Shown piece by piece: positions 23,550 to 32,052 of a stretch of 42,806 nucleotides of DNA. How positions within the stretch are numbered: the first letter of the stretch is position 1; each line of letters opens with the position of its first letter. Origin of the DNA: Acidobacteriota bacterium (GTDB lineage: Bacteria; Actinomycetota; Acidimicrobiia; Acidimicrobiales; Palsa-688); contig JAGWSF010000107.1 of assembly GCA_028876385.1 (NCBI GenBank), positions 1 to 42,806 of the forward strand, read 5' to 3'. A program made the position numbers and the translations under genes. The notes under the pieces are model-generated. The model saw nothing but the letters and a program-made list of their open reading frames with translations, had not been told where the DNA came from and ran no database searches.

Positions 23550-24784
23550 CCGAGGCCGCCGACCGGGAGCCGTCGGGCAAGCCGTCGGCCGACATATTCG
23601 CCAAGCTGGCCGACCCCCGACTGGAGCAGTGGCACCTGGCCCAGTCCATGGACCTGCTGCCGTTCTACCGGGAGCTCGAGGGCGAGGTCGGGCCGAGGAC
23701 GGTGTTCCAGGGACGGCCGGTCGTCATGCTCGGCTCCAACAACTACCTGGGCCTGACCACCGACCCCCGCGTCCGGGCCGCGGCGGTGGACGCGGTGGAG
23801 CGCTTCGGGACCGGTGTCACCGGCAGCCGGCTGCTCAACGGCACCCTGCCCCTGCACCGCGAGCTGGAGGAGCTGCTCGCCGACTGGGTCGGCATGGAGG
23901 CGGCTCTGGTGTTCACCACCGGCTACTCCGCCAACCTGGGTCTGATCGGCGCCCTGGTCGGCCCGACCGACGCCCTGGTGGTCGACTCCGCGGCCCACGC
24001 CAGCCTCGTGGACGGTGCCCGCTACTCCGAAGGGACGTTGCGGGCGTTCCGCCACCAGCGACCGAACAGCCTGCGCCGGACGCTGCGGTCGTGGCGGGAG
24101 CAGGACCAGTCGGGTGGGGTCCGGGTCGCGGTGGACGGCATCTACTCGATGGAGGGGGACCGGGCTCCCCTGGTCGACATCGCCGAGCTGTGCCGGGCCT
24201 TCGGGGCTGGTCTGCTCGTCGACGAGGCCCACGCACTCGGGGTGGTCGGCCCGGCGGGGAGCGGCACCGCCCGCGCCGCGGGGATCGAAGCCGACGTGGT
24301 CATGGGCACCTTCTCCAAGTCGCTGGCCAGCTGCGGTGGCTTCATCGCCGGGTCGCGCCGGCTCATCGAGTTCCTCCAGATCACCTGCCGGCCACTGATG
24401 TTCACCGCTTCGGGGGTCCCCGCCGCTCTCGGTGCGGCCCTGGCGGCCGCCCGCATCGCCCGAGACGAGCAGTGGAGGCGCGAGGCCGTCCGGGCCCGGG
24501 CCACACAGCTGCGCCGGGGCCTCTCCGAACTGGGGTTCACCGTCGGCGGCGACGAGGAGAGCCCCATCGTCCCGGTGTGGGTGGGGGACCTCTGGGATGC
24601 CGGTCGGCTCTGGCGGGCCCTGCTCGACGAGGGGGTCTACACCAACGCCGCCATCCCCCCGGCGGTGGCCAAACCGGTACTGCGTACGTCGGTGATGGCG
24701 ACCCACACCGAGGGCGACATCGTCCGCGCCCTCGAGGGGTTCGCCCGCGCCGCTCGGGTCCTGGGGTCCGCCCCCGGTTCCTAG
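23546..24784 (+). CDS. Alpha-oxoamine synthase, serine palmitoyltransferase-like (alternative: BioF)
   Basis: A 412-residue PLP enzyme that condenses an amino acid with an acyl-CoA/ACP. Fold-type I motifs: SNNYLGL, GTGVTGSRLLNGTLPLHRELEE, TTGYSANLG, DSAAHASLVDGAR, YSMEGDRAPLVDIAEL, LLVDEAHALGVVG, and the Schiff-base Lys258 in GTFSKSLASCGGF. Three segments resemble bacterial serine palmitoyltransferase more than BioF: FRHQRPNSL, CRPLMFTAS (SPT has CRPYIFTAS), and VYTNAAIPPA...LRTSVMATHT. The N-terminus is also SPT-like in length and motif order. However, no other BioF is in the window and the biotin genes adjoin, so a role as KAPA synthase cannot be excluded. Translated with the hydroxylase. 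Confidence 0.75.
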   Translation: MTEAADREPSGKPSADIFAKLADPRLEQWHLAQSMDLLPFYRELEGEVGPRTVFQGRPVVMLGSNNYLGLTTDPRVRAAAVDAVERFGTGVTGSRLLNGTLPLHRELEELLADWVGMEAALVFTTGYSANLGLIGALVGPTDALVVDSAAHASLVDGARYSEGTLRAFRHQRPNSLRRTLRSWREQDQSGGVRVAVDGIYSMEGDRAPLVDIAELCRAFGAGLLVDEAHALGVVGPAGSGTARAAGIEADVVMGTFSKSLASCGGFIAGSRRLIEFLQITCRPLMFTASGVPAALGAALAAARIARDEQWRREAVRARATQLRRGLSELGFTVGGDEESPIVPVWVGDLWDAGRLWRALLDEGVYTNAAIPPAVAKPVLRTSVMATHTEGDIVRALEGFARAARVLGSAPGS

Positions 24785-24800
24785 CCGCGGCTAGTCGTGG

Positions 24801-25937
24801 CTAGGCGGCCGGTCGGCGGTAGAGCCGCCAGGTGCGCGAGCGGGTCGCCCCCATGGCCGCGATCTGGTCGTTGATCCGGTGGTTGCTGGCGAGGGTCCAC
24901 GACGCCTCAGCGGTCTCGATGTAGGGGTCGGCGCTGAGCCGGTTGATGATCTCGCCGTACAGCAGCGGCCCGAGAGCCAGGTTCTGGTAGTCGGGCCGGA
25001 TGCCCAACGCCCACACCCGGGCCCGGGTGACCTTCTGGCGCCCGGTCAGCAGCGGGTACCAGCCGAGCGGGAGGAGCCGCCCGGAACGGTTGCCCAACAT
25101 GGGCTGGTTGAGGTCGGGAAGGGCCAGGCACACGGCTACGGCCTCACCGCTCATCGTCTCGAGGCCGAAGGCCCACTCCGGCCGGATGATCTGCTTCAGC
25201 TGCTTGGCCAGGTGGCGGACCTCGGCTTCGGGCATGGGCGCGAACCCCCAGTTGTCCTCCCACGCCGAGTTGTAGATGGCGAAGAAGCGCCCGACCTCGG
25301 CGTCGTAGTCGTCCATGTTGAGGCTGCGGGCGCGGACCTTGGCCCGCTGCCGGATGCGCTCCAGGGCCCGGGCCTGGCGTTCGGACAGCGCCGTCGTTCC
25401 CCGCTCGAAGTGCCAGCCCCACAGGTCCATGGCCGGCTCCCACCCGTTCTGGGTCCACAGCGCTTCGTAGTAGCGGGGGTTCTGCAGGGTGAGGAGGGCC
25501 GGAGGATCGTCGAAGCCCTCGACCATCAAGCCCAGCTCGTCGTTGGTGGTGAAGTTGGCCGGACCGACGCACGTGTCGGCTCCCTGCTCGGCGGCCCAGC
25601 GGCACACCGTGTCGAACAGGGCGGCGGCCACGGCCGGATCGTCGAAGGCGTCGAAGAAGCCGACCCACGCCCAGCGCTCGCCGCGGTGGCGGTTGAAGAG
25701 GGAGTCGACGCAGCCGGCGATGCGGCCCACCGGGCGGCCGTGACGGTAGGCCACCCACAGAGCGGTCTCCTGGTGGGCCGCCGCCGGGTGACGCCTCGAG
25801 ATGCGGTCGTAGACGCTGACGCGCAGCGGGGGCACCCAGCCCGGGTCGCCGCCGTGGATGCGGAACGGCACGTCGACGAACACCCGACGGCTGTTCCATC
25901 CCCTGACCGGGCGGATTTCGAGGGCGGCGCCAGACAC
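24801..25937 (-). CDS. Large GNAT-like acyltransferase (YghO/ceramide synthase-like candidate)
   Basis: A 378-residue protein whose C-terminal half has the GNAT-like pattern (FGLETMSGEAVAVCLALPDLNQ... RVWALGIRPDYQNLALGPLLYGEIINRL, then EASWTLASNHRINDQIAAMG). The N-terminal half contains VFVDVPFRIHGGDPGWVPPLR, WVAYRHGRPVGRIAGCVDSLFNRHRGERWAWVGFFDAFDD and CVGPANFTTNDELGLMVEGFDDPPALL, motifs of a family of lipid- or peptidoglycan-linked acyltransferases. Bacterial ceramide synthase is a GNAT-fold enzyme, so N-acylation of the SPT product is a plausible role. The start is uncertain: GTG 25937 or TTG 25943, no clear ribosome binding site. Convergent with the synthase, divergent from the MBL gene. 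Confidence 0.7.
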   Translation of the reverse strand: MSGAALEIRPVRGWNSRRVFVDVPFRIHGGDPGWVPPLRVSVYDRISRRHPAAAHQETALWVAYRHGRPVGRIAGCVDSLFNRHRGERWAWVGFFDAFDDPAVAAALFDTVCRWAAEQGADTCVGPANFTTNDELGLMVEGFDDPPALLTLQNPRYYEALWTQNGWEPAMDLWGWHFERGTTALSERQARALERIRQRAKVRARSLNMDDYDAEVGRFFAIYNSAWEDNWGFAPMPEAEVRHLAKQLKQIIRPEWAFGLETMSGEAVAVCLALPDLNQPMLGNRSGRLLPLGWYPLLTGRQKVTRARVWALGIRPDYQNLALGPLLYGEIINRLSADPYIETAEASWTLASNHRINDQIAAMGATRSRTWRLYRRPAA

Positions 25938-26000
25938 CCGCAAAAGGTAACCGATGGGCGAGTGGGCGCCTCCGGGCCCGTTCCTGGCAAAGTGGTCGTG

Positions 26001-27041
26001 ATGACCGATGCGAACCGCTCCGCCCCGGAGCCGCCCCTCCCCCCCGTCGAGCTGGTCCGGCCGGGACTGTGGAGCATCCCGGTGCCCATCCCGAACAACC
26101 CGTTGCGCTACGTGCTCGTCTACGCCTTCGAGACCGACCGGGGCCCCTACCTCATCGACGCCGGCTGGAACACCGACGACGCCTACCAGACCCTCGTCGA
26201 CGGGCTCGGGGTGGCCGGGTTCGCCGTGGCCGACGTCCAGGGGGTGCTCGTCACCCACATCCACCCCGACCACTACGGCCTGGCGGGGCGGATCCGGGAG
26301 GCTTCGGGGGCTTGGGTGGGTCTCCACCCCGCTGACGCGGCGCTGATCGAGGAGCGCTACGACGAGCCCGACGATCTGCTGGTGAAGATCGGCTCCATGC
26401 TGCGGCGTGACGGGGCCCCGCCCGAGGAGATCGCCACCCTGCAGAACGCCTCGATGCCGGTCCGCAACTGGGTGTGGGCGGCGGTCCCCGACGTGCTGGT
26501 CGAGGACGGGGATCGGCCCGACATACCCGGCTGGGACCTCACCGCGATCTGGACCCCCGGGCACTCACCCGGCCACATCTGCCTCTACGAGGGCCGGCAC
26601 CGGCTGATGCTGTCGGGTGACCACGTGCTTCCCCGCATCACCCCCAACATCTCCTTCCACCCCCAGGCCGGTCCCGATCCCCTCGGGGATTTCCTGGCGT
26701 CGCTGGACAAGGTTGCGGCCTACGACACCGACGAGGCCCTGCCCGCCCACGAGCACCGCTTCAAGGACCTCCGGGGTCGGGTGGAGGAGCTGAAAGGGCA
26801 CCACCAGGCCCGCTTCGACGAGGTGGTGACGGCCATCCAGGGGGGCACCACCACGGCCTGGGACATCGCCAGCCACATGACCTGGAGCCGTCCGTGGGAT
26901 CAGATCCAGGGCTGGATGAGGCGAGCCGCGGTCGGCGAAACCCTCGCTCATCTGCGCTACCTCCAGAAGCTGGGTGTGGTGCTCGAGGTAGACGGGGAGC
27001 CCGCCGAGTGGCACGTCACCGAACTGGCCAAACGGTCGTGA
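26001..27041 (+). CDS. Metallo-beta-lactamase fold hydrolase
   Basis: A 346-residue MBL-fold protein. The metal motif is VTHIHPDHYGLAG (H-x-H-x-D-H, residues about 91-98), with LSGDH (about 208-212) and the final His in ALPAHEHRF. The Asp in LIDAGWN marks strand-end conservation. A winged-helix-like C-terminal part (GETLAHLRYLQKLGVVLEVDGE) fits the glyoxalase II/LACTB2-like branch, which often hydrolyses thioesters. ATG 26001 is used. Its stop overlaps the acyl-CoA synthetase start (GTGA), so a role in acyl-CoA or thioester metabolism is likely. Confidence 0.85.
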   Translation: MTDANRSAPEPPLPPVELVRPGLWSIPVPIPNNPLRYVLVYAFETDRGPYLIDAGWNTDDAYQTLVDGLGVAGFAVADVQGVLVTHIHPDHYGLAGRIREASGAWVGLHPADAALIEERYDEPDDLLVKIGSMLRRDGAPPEEIATLQNASMPVRNWVWAAVPDVLVEDGDRPDIPGWDLTAIWTPGHSPGHICLYEGRHRLMLSGDHVLPRITPNISFHPQAGPDPLGDFLASLDKVAAYDTDEALPAHEHRFKDLRGRVEELKGHHQARFDEVVTAIQGGTTTAWDIASHMTWSRPWDQIQGWMRRAAVGETLAHLRYLQKLGVVLEVDGEPAEWHVTELAKRS

Positions 27042-28672
27042 GCGACTGGAATTTCGGCGACGTCTGGGACGTCGTCGCGGCCTCGTTCCCGGACCGGCCG
27101 GCGGTGATCCAGGGGACCACCCGGGTGTCGTGGCAGGCCTTCGAGCGGCGCGCCGCCAGCCTGGCCGCGGCGCTGCTGGACGCCGGTCTCGGACATCAGG
27201 CCAAAGTGGCCCAGTACCTCTACAACTGCCCCGCCTACCTGGAGTCGGTCTACGGTGCGTTCAAGGCCGGCCTGGTTCCGGTGAACACCAACTACCGCTA
27301 CACCGACGACGAGCTGGTGTACCTGTGGGATAACTCCGACTCCGAGGCCGTCATCTTCGACGCCGCGTTCAGCGAGCGCGTCGAGGCGGTCAGGAAGCGG
27401 CTGCCGGCCGTTCGGCTGTGGTTGCGGGTCGGCCCCGACTCCCCGGCGACTGGCTCCCCGGCCGCTGACTGGGTGACCGACTACGAGGCGGTGGTGGCCC
27501 GGGGGGCCGAACCGCCGCCACGGCCCCGGTCAGGCGACGATCTGCTGTTCATCTACACGGGGGGGACGACGGGCATGCCCAAGGGGGTGATGTGGCGCCA
27601 GGACGACCTCTTCGCCGTGCTCAACCGCACGGGGGAGGTGCGCTACCCCGAGGACGGCGGGATGGAGGGGGTCCGCCGCACCCTGCAGCAGCCCCCGAAG
27701 CATCCGCCGGCGCGGCTGCTGCCGGGTCCGCCGCTCATGCACGGCACCGGGCTGTTCACGGCCATGTCGGTGCTGAGCGGGGGTGGAACGGTGGTCATGA
27801 CCGACAGTCACCATTTCGACCCGGCCGCCCTTCTGGACCTCGTCGAAGCCGAGCGGGTCACCCAGCTGTGCATCGTGGGCGACGCCTTCGCCAAGCCCAT
27901 CCTGGCGGCCCTCGACGGGCAGCCGGGACGGTGGGATCTGAGCTCGCTCTGGCTGATCGTCAGTTCGGGGGTCATGTGGTCGGCGGAGGTCAAGCAGGGG
28001 CTGCTTCGCCACAACCCCAAGATGATGCTGGTGGACACCCTCGGTTCTTCAGAGGCCGTCGGCATGGCCCGGTCCACGGCCCGGGCCGGCCAGGAGGTCC
28101 AGACCGCCGACTTCAAGCTGGGCGCCGACACCAAGGTGCTAACTGACGACGGCCGCGAGCTGCAACCGGGCTCGACCGAGCGGGGGCGCCTGGCCATCCG
28201 GGGGAGGGGGCCCATCGGCTACTACAAGGACGCCGAGAAGTCGGCGGCGACCTTCACCTTCATCGACGGCCAACGCTGGACCATCCCGGGAGACTTCGCC
28301 ACCGTCGCCGCCGACGGGACCGTCAGGTTGCTCGGCCGGGGGTCGGTGTGCATCAACAGCGGAGGCGAGAAGATCTTCCCCGAGGAGGTCGAGGAGGTCT
28401 TGAAGCTGCACCCCGGCGTGGCCGACGCCGTGGTCGTCGGGATACCCGACGACCGGTTCGGCGAGGCGGTGACGGCGGTCATCGAGCGGCGCCCGGGCGT
28501 CTCGGGGATCGACCACTCCGAGCTGGCCGAATGGGTTAAGGGACGGCTGGCCGCCTACAAGGCGCCGCGACGCTTCGTCGAGGTCGACTCCATCGGCCGC
28601 TCCCCGGCCGGCAAGGTGGACTACCGCGGCCTGCGCAGCCTGGCCGTCGAGCGGGTCGCCTCCGCCTCCTGA
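27038..28672 (+). CDS. Acyl-CoA synthetase (AMP-forming, FadD-like)
   Basis: A 544-residue ANL-superfamily ligase that activates a carboxylic acid to acyl-AMP and then acyl-CoA. Motifs: YTGGTTGMPKG (P-loop A3), GPPLMHGTGLF, LGSSEAVGM, TIPGDFATV (A7, Asp), LGRGSVCINSGGEKIFPEEVE (hinge and A8) and the catalytic Lys in SPAGKVDYRGL (A10). The N-terminal pattern (NTNYRYTDDELVYLW) matches actinobacterial medium/long-chain or steroid-type FadD proteins. GTG start overlaps the MBL gene. The substrate is unknown; a fatty acid for the neighbouring synthase is one possibility. Confidence 0.9.
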   Translation: MSDWNFGDVWDVVAASFPDRPAVIQGTTRVSWQAFERRAASLAAALLDAGLGHQAKVAQYLYNCPAYLESVYGAFKAGLVPVNTNYRYTDDELVYLWDNSDSEAVIFDAAFSERVEAVRKRLPAVRLWLRVGPDSPATGSPAADWVTDYEAVVARGAEPPPRPRSGDDLLFIYTGGTTGMPKGVMWRQDDLFAVLNRTGEVRYPEDGGMEGVRRTLQQPPKHPPARLLPGPPLMHGTGLFTAMSVLSGGGTVVMTDSHHFDPAALLDLVEAERVTQLCIVGDAFAKPILAALDGQPGRWDLSSLWLIVSSGVMWSAEVKQGLLRHNPKMMLVDTLGSSEAVGMARSTARAGQEVQTADFKLGADTKVLTDDGRELQPGSTERGRLAIRGRGPIGYYKDAEKSAATFTFIDGQRWTIPGDFATVAADGTVRLLGRGSVCINSGGEKIFPEEVEEVLKLHPGVADAVVVGIPDDRFGEAVTAVIERRPGVSGIDHSELAEWVKGRLAAYKAPRRFVEVDSIGRSPAGKVDYRGLRSLAVERVASAS

Positions 28673-28692
28673 GAGGTAGGGGGCGCCGGGGG

Positions 28693-29199
28693 TCAGCCCT
28701 CGATGGTCACCGAGGAGACATACCAGCCGCTGGACAGGTGGGTGACGCCTATCTCGTATAGCCGCCCCGAGCCGACGTCGGCGTAGGTGCAGGTGCCGGG
28801 GTTGGTCCGGGCGTCGGTGCAGCCCCGGGCCTGGGCCCCCCCGGCGGGGTAGGGGACGGCGAAGAGGGCCTGGCGGGCGGCGGGGGAGGCGGTGGCCGCG
28901 GCCTGGGTGGGGTTGGCCCCGGCCCACGCCTCGACCAGCGCGGCCGCCGCGCCGTCAGGGCTGCCGGCCGGGGCGGTCGGGGTGTAGACGGTGGTGGGCG
29001 GAGCGGTGACCGGGGCCGTCGTGGTCGATTCCGTCGGCGGGGTGGTCGACGGCGTGGTCGATGCGACGGCAGGCCCGGTTGAGGGGGCGGCGGGGCCCGC
29101 CGACGCCGCCGGGCCCCCGCCCGAACAGGCCGAACCGAGCAGGACCGTCAGTCCGGCCACGGCAGTCAGGCGGGCGAGGTGGTGGGCCACGGCCGCCAA
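28693..29199 (-). CDS. Small lipoprotein with Ser/Thr/Pro linker
   Basis: A 168-residue exported lipoprotein: signal peptide with lipobox LGSAC (Cys at about 25), then a linker rich in Ala, Pro, Ser and Thr to about residue 80. A compact domain (about 80-168) follows, with AAAALVEAWAGANPTQAAATASPAARQALFAVPYP, a conserved CTDARTNPGTCTYAD cysteine pair and WYVSSVTIEG. No named family is recognised; the two Cys could form a disulfide outside the cell. Convergent with the acyl-CoA synthetase. Confidence 0.7.
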   Translation of the reverse strand: MAAVAHHLARLTAVAGLTVLLGSACSGGGPAASAGPAAPSTGPAVASTTPSTTPPTESTTTAPVTAPPTTVYTPTAPAGSPDGAAAALVEAWAGANPTQAAATASPAARQALFAVPYPAGGAQARGCTDARTNPGTCTYADVGSGRLYEIGVTHLSSGWYVSSVTIEG

Positions 29200-29303
29200 G
29201 GTAGGTTGTCGGCTGTGTCGAGCGGAGGTCGGGGGGCGCAGCCAGCGGGGAACGCCGAAAGCGGCGTCACGCGGACAGGGTCGGATCGGCGGTTGGAGCG
29301 GTG

Positions 29304-29813
29304 ATGCTGAGCGGGCCGGTCGGTCCGGCCGTGGTGGTCACGACGGGAGGCCACCCCGCGGCCTACGACGTGCTGGTCGGTCTGCACGTGCTGTGCGCGG
29401 TGATCGGCTTCGGGGCGGTGGCGGTGAGCGGCGCCTACGGGGCCATCGGTCGCCACGCCTCCGCGGACGGTGCCCGGCCGCAGGCGGCGTCGGAGGTGCG
29501 GCGCTATTTCGCCTCCCCGTCGTCCCTCGAGTACCTGGTGCTCCTGGCCCCGGTGTTCGGGGTCGCCGCCATGTCGGTGCGCCCCGGAGGCAGCGAGTTC
29601 GGGCAGATCTGGGCGGTGGCCGGGCTGTTCATCTGGGTGGTGGCGGGCGGACTGCTGACCGCCGTGGTCCGCCCCGCCGAGCGGCGCATCCGGGGGGCGG
29701 CCGACGACCTCGGATCGGTGAGCGAAGACGCCCGTCGGCTCATGTGGGCGGCGGGCGCTTCCGACGCCCTGTTCGTGCTGGCCCTGATACTCATGGTCAC
29801 GCAGCCCCGCTGA
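29304..29813 (+). CDS. DUF2269-like integral membrane protein
   Basis: A 169-residue membrane protein with four predicted transmembrane helices: residues about 20-43 (VLVGLHVLCAVIGFGAVAVSGAYGA), 74-90, 105-124 (IWAVAGLFIWVVAGGLLTAVV) and 148-165 (ASDALFVLALILMV). The 'LHVLCAVIGFGAVAVSGAY' start with a conserved His resembles the DUF2269 group of small membrane proteins. Start ATG 29304 or the GTG just before it. Precedes the E1 gene by 20 bp but that gene has its own -10 box. Function unknown. Confidence 0.65.
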   Translation: MLSGPVGPAVVVTTGGHPAAYDVLVGLHVLCAVIGFGAVAVSGAYGAIGRHASADGARPQAASEVRRYFASPSSLEYLVLLAPVFGVAAMSVRPGGSEFGQIWAVAGLFIWVVAGGLLTAVVRPAERRIRGAADDLGSVSEDARRLMWAAGASDALFVLALILMVTQPR

Positions 29814-29821
29814 TCGGGTCG

Positions 29822-29827
29822 TAGCAT
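29822..29827 (+). promoter_or_regulatory. -10 box (TAGCAT) of the E1 gene
   Basis: TAGCAT lies 6 nt before the ATG at 29834, so the mRNA should start at or near the ATG. Same sequence and spacing as at the lhr and antitoxin starts. It implies transcription separate from the membrane protein gene upstream. Confidence 0.45.
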
Positions 29828-29833
29828 GCCGGT

Positions 29834-31948
29834 ATGGCCGTACCGACGTCCGTGGGCGGGCCCGGTATGTTCCGGGGACTGCCCGTCGAGGAGATCCGCG
29901 AGGACTTCCGGTTGGGCTGGATCTCCCGGTATCTCGACGACCGGGAGATAGCCCTCCAGAAGCAGAGCCGGGTGTTCTTCCAGATCTCCGGGGCGGGCCA
30001 CGAGGCTCTCCTGCTCGGCCTGGGGCGCTACCTGCGGGGCGGCTACGACTGGTTCTTCCCCTACTACCGGGACCGAGCCCTGATGCTGTCGCTCGGCGTC
30101 ACACCCGAGGAGATACTCCTCCAGGCCGTGGGCAGCGCCCTCGACCCGTCCTCGGGAGGACGCCAGATGCCCTGCCACTGGGGGTACGCCCCGCTCAACG
30201 TGGTCACGCAGTCGTCGGCGACGGGCAGCCAGTGCCTGCCGGCGGTGGGCTGCGCCGAGGCCTCCCGCTACATCGTGCGCCGGCCTCACCTGAGCGGTTG
30301 CCGGGCTCACGGTGACGAGCTGACCTACGTCTCCCTCGGCGAGGGAGCCACCTCGGAAGGGGAGTTCTGGGAGGCCCTCAACTCGGCCTGCACCCTCCAC
30401 CTGCCGGTCCTGTTCGTCGTGGCCGACAACGGGTTCGCCATCTCGGTCCCCTCCGCCGATCAGGCTCCTGCGCCGGTGTCGGAACTGGTCCGGGGCTTCC
30501 GGGGACTGCGGGTGCACCGCCTCGAGGGCCGGGACTACTTCCAGGTGCGGGCCCGGGCTGCCGGCATCGTGGCCGAGGTGCGCGCCGGGGTCGGCCCGGC
30601 CCTCGTCCACGCCACGGTGACCCGGCCCTACTCGCATTCGTCGGCCGACACCCAGAGCAAGTACCGCTCGGCCGAGGAACTGGCCGACGAGGCCGCCCAC
30701 GACCCCCTCGCCCTCATGGAGCAGGCCATCCGCGAGGGCCGGCTGATGACCGACGACGAGATCCAGGCGCTGAAGGACGAGGCCAAGAACGCCGTCGCCG
30801 AGGCGTCACGGTCGGCGCTGGCCGCGCCCCGCCCGTCGCCGGCGTCGGTCACCGAGCACGTGGTGGCCGCCCGGAGGGAGGACGACCCGGCCGGCGGCCC
30901 CCTCGGAGGCCGAGCCGAGCCGGCCGACTCGGGTGAGGTGGTGGCCCTCGGGGAGGCCATCCGACGGACCCTCCACGAGCAGATGGCGGCCGACGAGCGC
31001 ATCCGGGTGTTCGGAGAGGACGTAGCCGACGCCCGCGAGGCGGTATTGGCCAACGTCGAGGGAAAAGGCGGCGTGTTCGGCACCACCCACGGCCTCCAAC
31101 GGGAGTTCGGCATCGCCCGCTGCTACAACACCCCGCTCGCCGAGGCCAACATCGTCGGGCGGGCCGTCGGCCAGGCGCTGAGAGGCCTGCGACCGGTGCC
31201 CGAGGTGCAGTTCTTCGATTACATCTGGACCGCCATGCAGCAGATAAAGACCGAGGCGGCCACCATCAGGTGGCGCTCCAACGGGGCGTTCAGCTGCCCG
31301 CTGGTCCTACGGGTCCCGATCGGGGGCTACCTGTCGGGCGGGGCCATCTGGCACTCGCAGTCGGGGGAGTCGATCTTCGCCCACGTGCCGGGCCTGACCG
31401 TGGTCATGCCGTCGTGCGCCGCCGACGCGGTTGGGCTGCTGCGCAGCGCTCTGGCCGCCGAGGACCCGGTGCTGTTCCTCGAGCACAAGCACCTGCTCCG
31501 CCAGCCCTACACCAGGTCCCCGTGGCCGGCCCCCCCGTGGCGGGTCCCGTTCGGGCGGGGCCGGATCGTCAGCGCCGGTGACGACCTGACCATCGTCACG
31601 TGGGGAGCGACGGTCGAGAAGTCCCGGCTGGCGGCCGCCTCGCTCGAAGCCGCCGGGGTGGAGATCATCGATCTGCGTTCCATCCTGCCCTGGGACCGGG
31701 ATCTGGTGGCCGAATCGGTGGCCAAGACCGGACGCCTCCTGGTGGTCCACGAGGACACCCTCACCGGCGGCTTCGGTGCGGAAGTGGCGGCGTGGGTCGG
31801 GGAGCACTGCTTCGGCGACCTCGACGCCCCGGTCAGCCGGGTGGGCGCGCTCGACACCCACGTGGCCTACGAGCCGGCGCTGGAGCGGGCCATCCTGCCC
31901 CAGGTCGAGGGTATCGCCGGGGCCGCCCGGCGGCTGCTCGACTTCTGA
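29834..31948 (+). CDS. Fused branched-chain 2-oxo acid dehydrogenase E1 (alpha + beta)
   Basis: A 704-residue fusion of the thiamine-diphosphate E1 alpha and beta subunits. The alpha part (1 to about 330) contains the ThDP/Mg motif GEGATSEGEFWEALN ending in VVADN (about 169-198) and HGDE/PYSHSSAD segments of BCKDH alpha. The beta part (about 365-704) begins ALGEAIRRTLHEQMAADERIRVFGEDVA and contains AEANIVGRAVGQALRGLRPVPEVQFFDYIW and PWDRDLVAESVAKTGRLLVVHEDTLTGGFGAEVAAW. It decarboxylates branched-chain 2-oxo acids and transfers the acyl to lipoyl-E2. E2 and E3 are not in the window. Single-chain E1 of this type is less common than separate subunits. Confidence 0.9.
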   Translation: MAVPTSVGGPGMFRGLPVEEIREDFRLGWISRYLDDREIALQKQSRVFFQISGAGHEALLLGLGRYLRGGYDWFFPYYRDRALMLSLGVTPEEILLQAVGSALDPSSGGRQMPCHWGYAPLNVVTQSSATGSQCLPAVGCAEASRYIVRRPHLSGCRAHGDELTYVSLGEGATSEGEFWEALNSACTLHLPVLFVVADNGFAISVPSADQAPAPVSELVRGFRGLRVHRLEGRDYFQVRARAAGIVAEVRAGVGPALVHATVTRPYSHSSADTQSKYRSAEELADEAAHDPLALMEQAIREGRLMTDDEIQALKDEAKNAVAEASRSALAAPRPSPASVTEHVVAARREDDPAGGPLGGRAEPADSGEVVALGEAIRRTLHEQMAADERIRVFGEDVADAREAVLANVEGKGGVFGTTHGLQREFGIARCYNTPLAEANIVGRAVGQALRGLRPVPEVQFFDYIWTAMQQIKTEAATIRWRSNGAFSCPLVLRVPIGGYLSGGAIWHSQSGESIFAHVPGLTVVMPSCAADAVGLLRSALAAEDPVLFLEHKHLLRQPYTRSPWPAPPWRVPFGRGRIVSAGDDLTIVTWGATVEKSRLAAASLEAAGVEIIDLRSILPWDRDLVAESVAKTGRLLVVHEDTLTGGFGAEVAAWVGEHCFGDLDAPVSRVGALDTHVAYEPALERAILPQVEGIAGAARRLLDF

Positions 31949-32036
31949 TGACCCCGGTCTGGTGTCGGCCGCCCTCCCGGCTGCCCTCCCGGCCGCCCGG
32001 AGCCACGACTTGAGGACCCCCGATAGTTGGATGTCC

Positions 32037-32045
32037 TATTAATAT
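32037..32045 (+). promoter_or_regulatory. AT-rich -10 region of icmF
   Basis: TATTAATAT stands out in the otherwise GC-rich sequence. TAATAT (32040-32045) ends 7 nt before the GTG at 32053, consistent with a leaderless mRNA. It overlaps the alternative ATG at 32044, which is a reason to doubt that start. No good -35 at the usual spacing. Confidence 0.45.
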
Positions 32046-32052
32046 GGGGGTC

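Noticed and set aside
23546..24784. Straight assignment as bioF completing the biotin cluster
   Set aside because: Position supports it, but CRPLMFTAS and the C-terminal loop fit serine palmitoyltransferase better, and the gene is translationally coupled to the oxygenase rather than to bioD. Left as alternative.
31949..32052. Cobalamin riboswitch upstream of icmF
   Set aside because: The gap is about 100 nt, shows no B12-box-like conserved sequence, and the -10 box abuts the start so there is no leader RNA.
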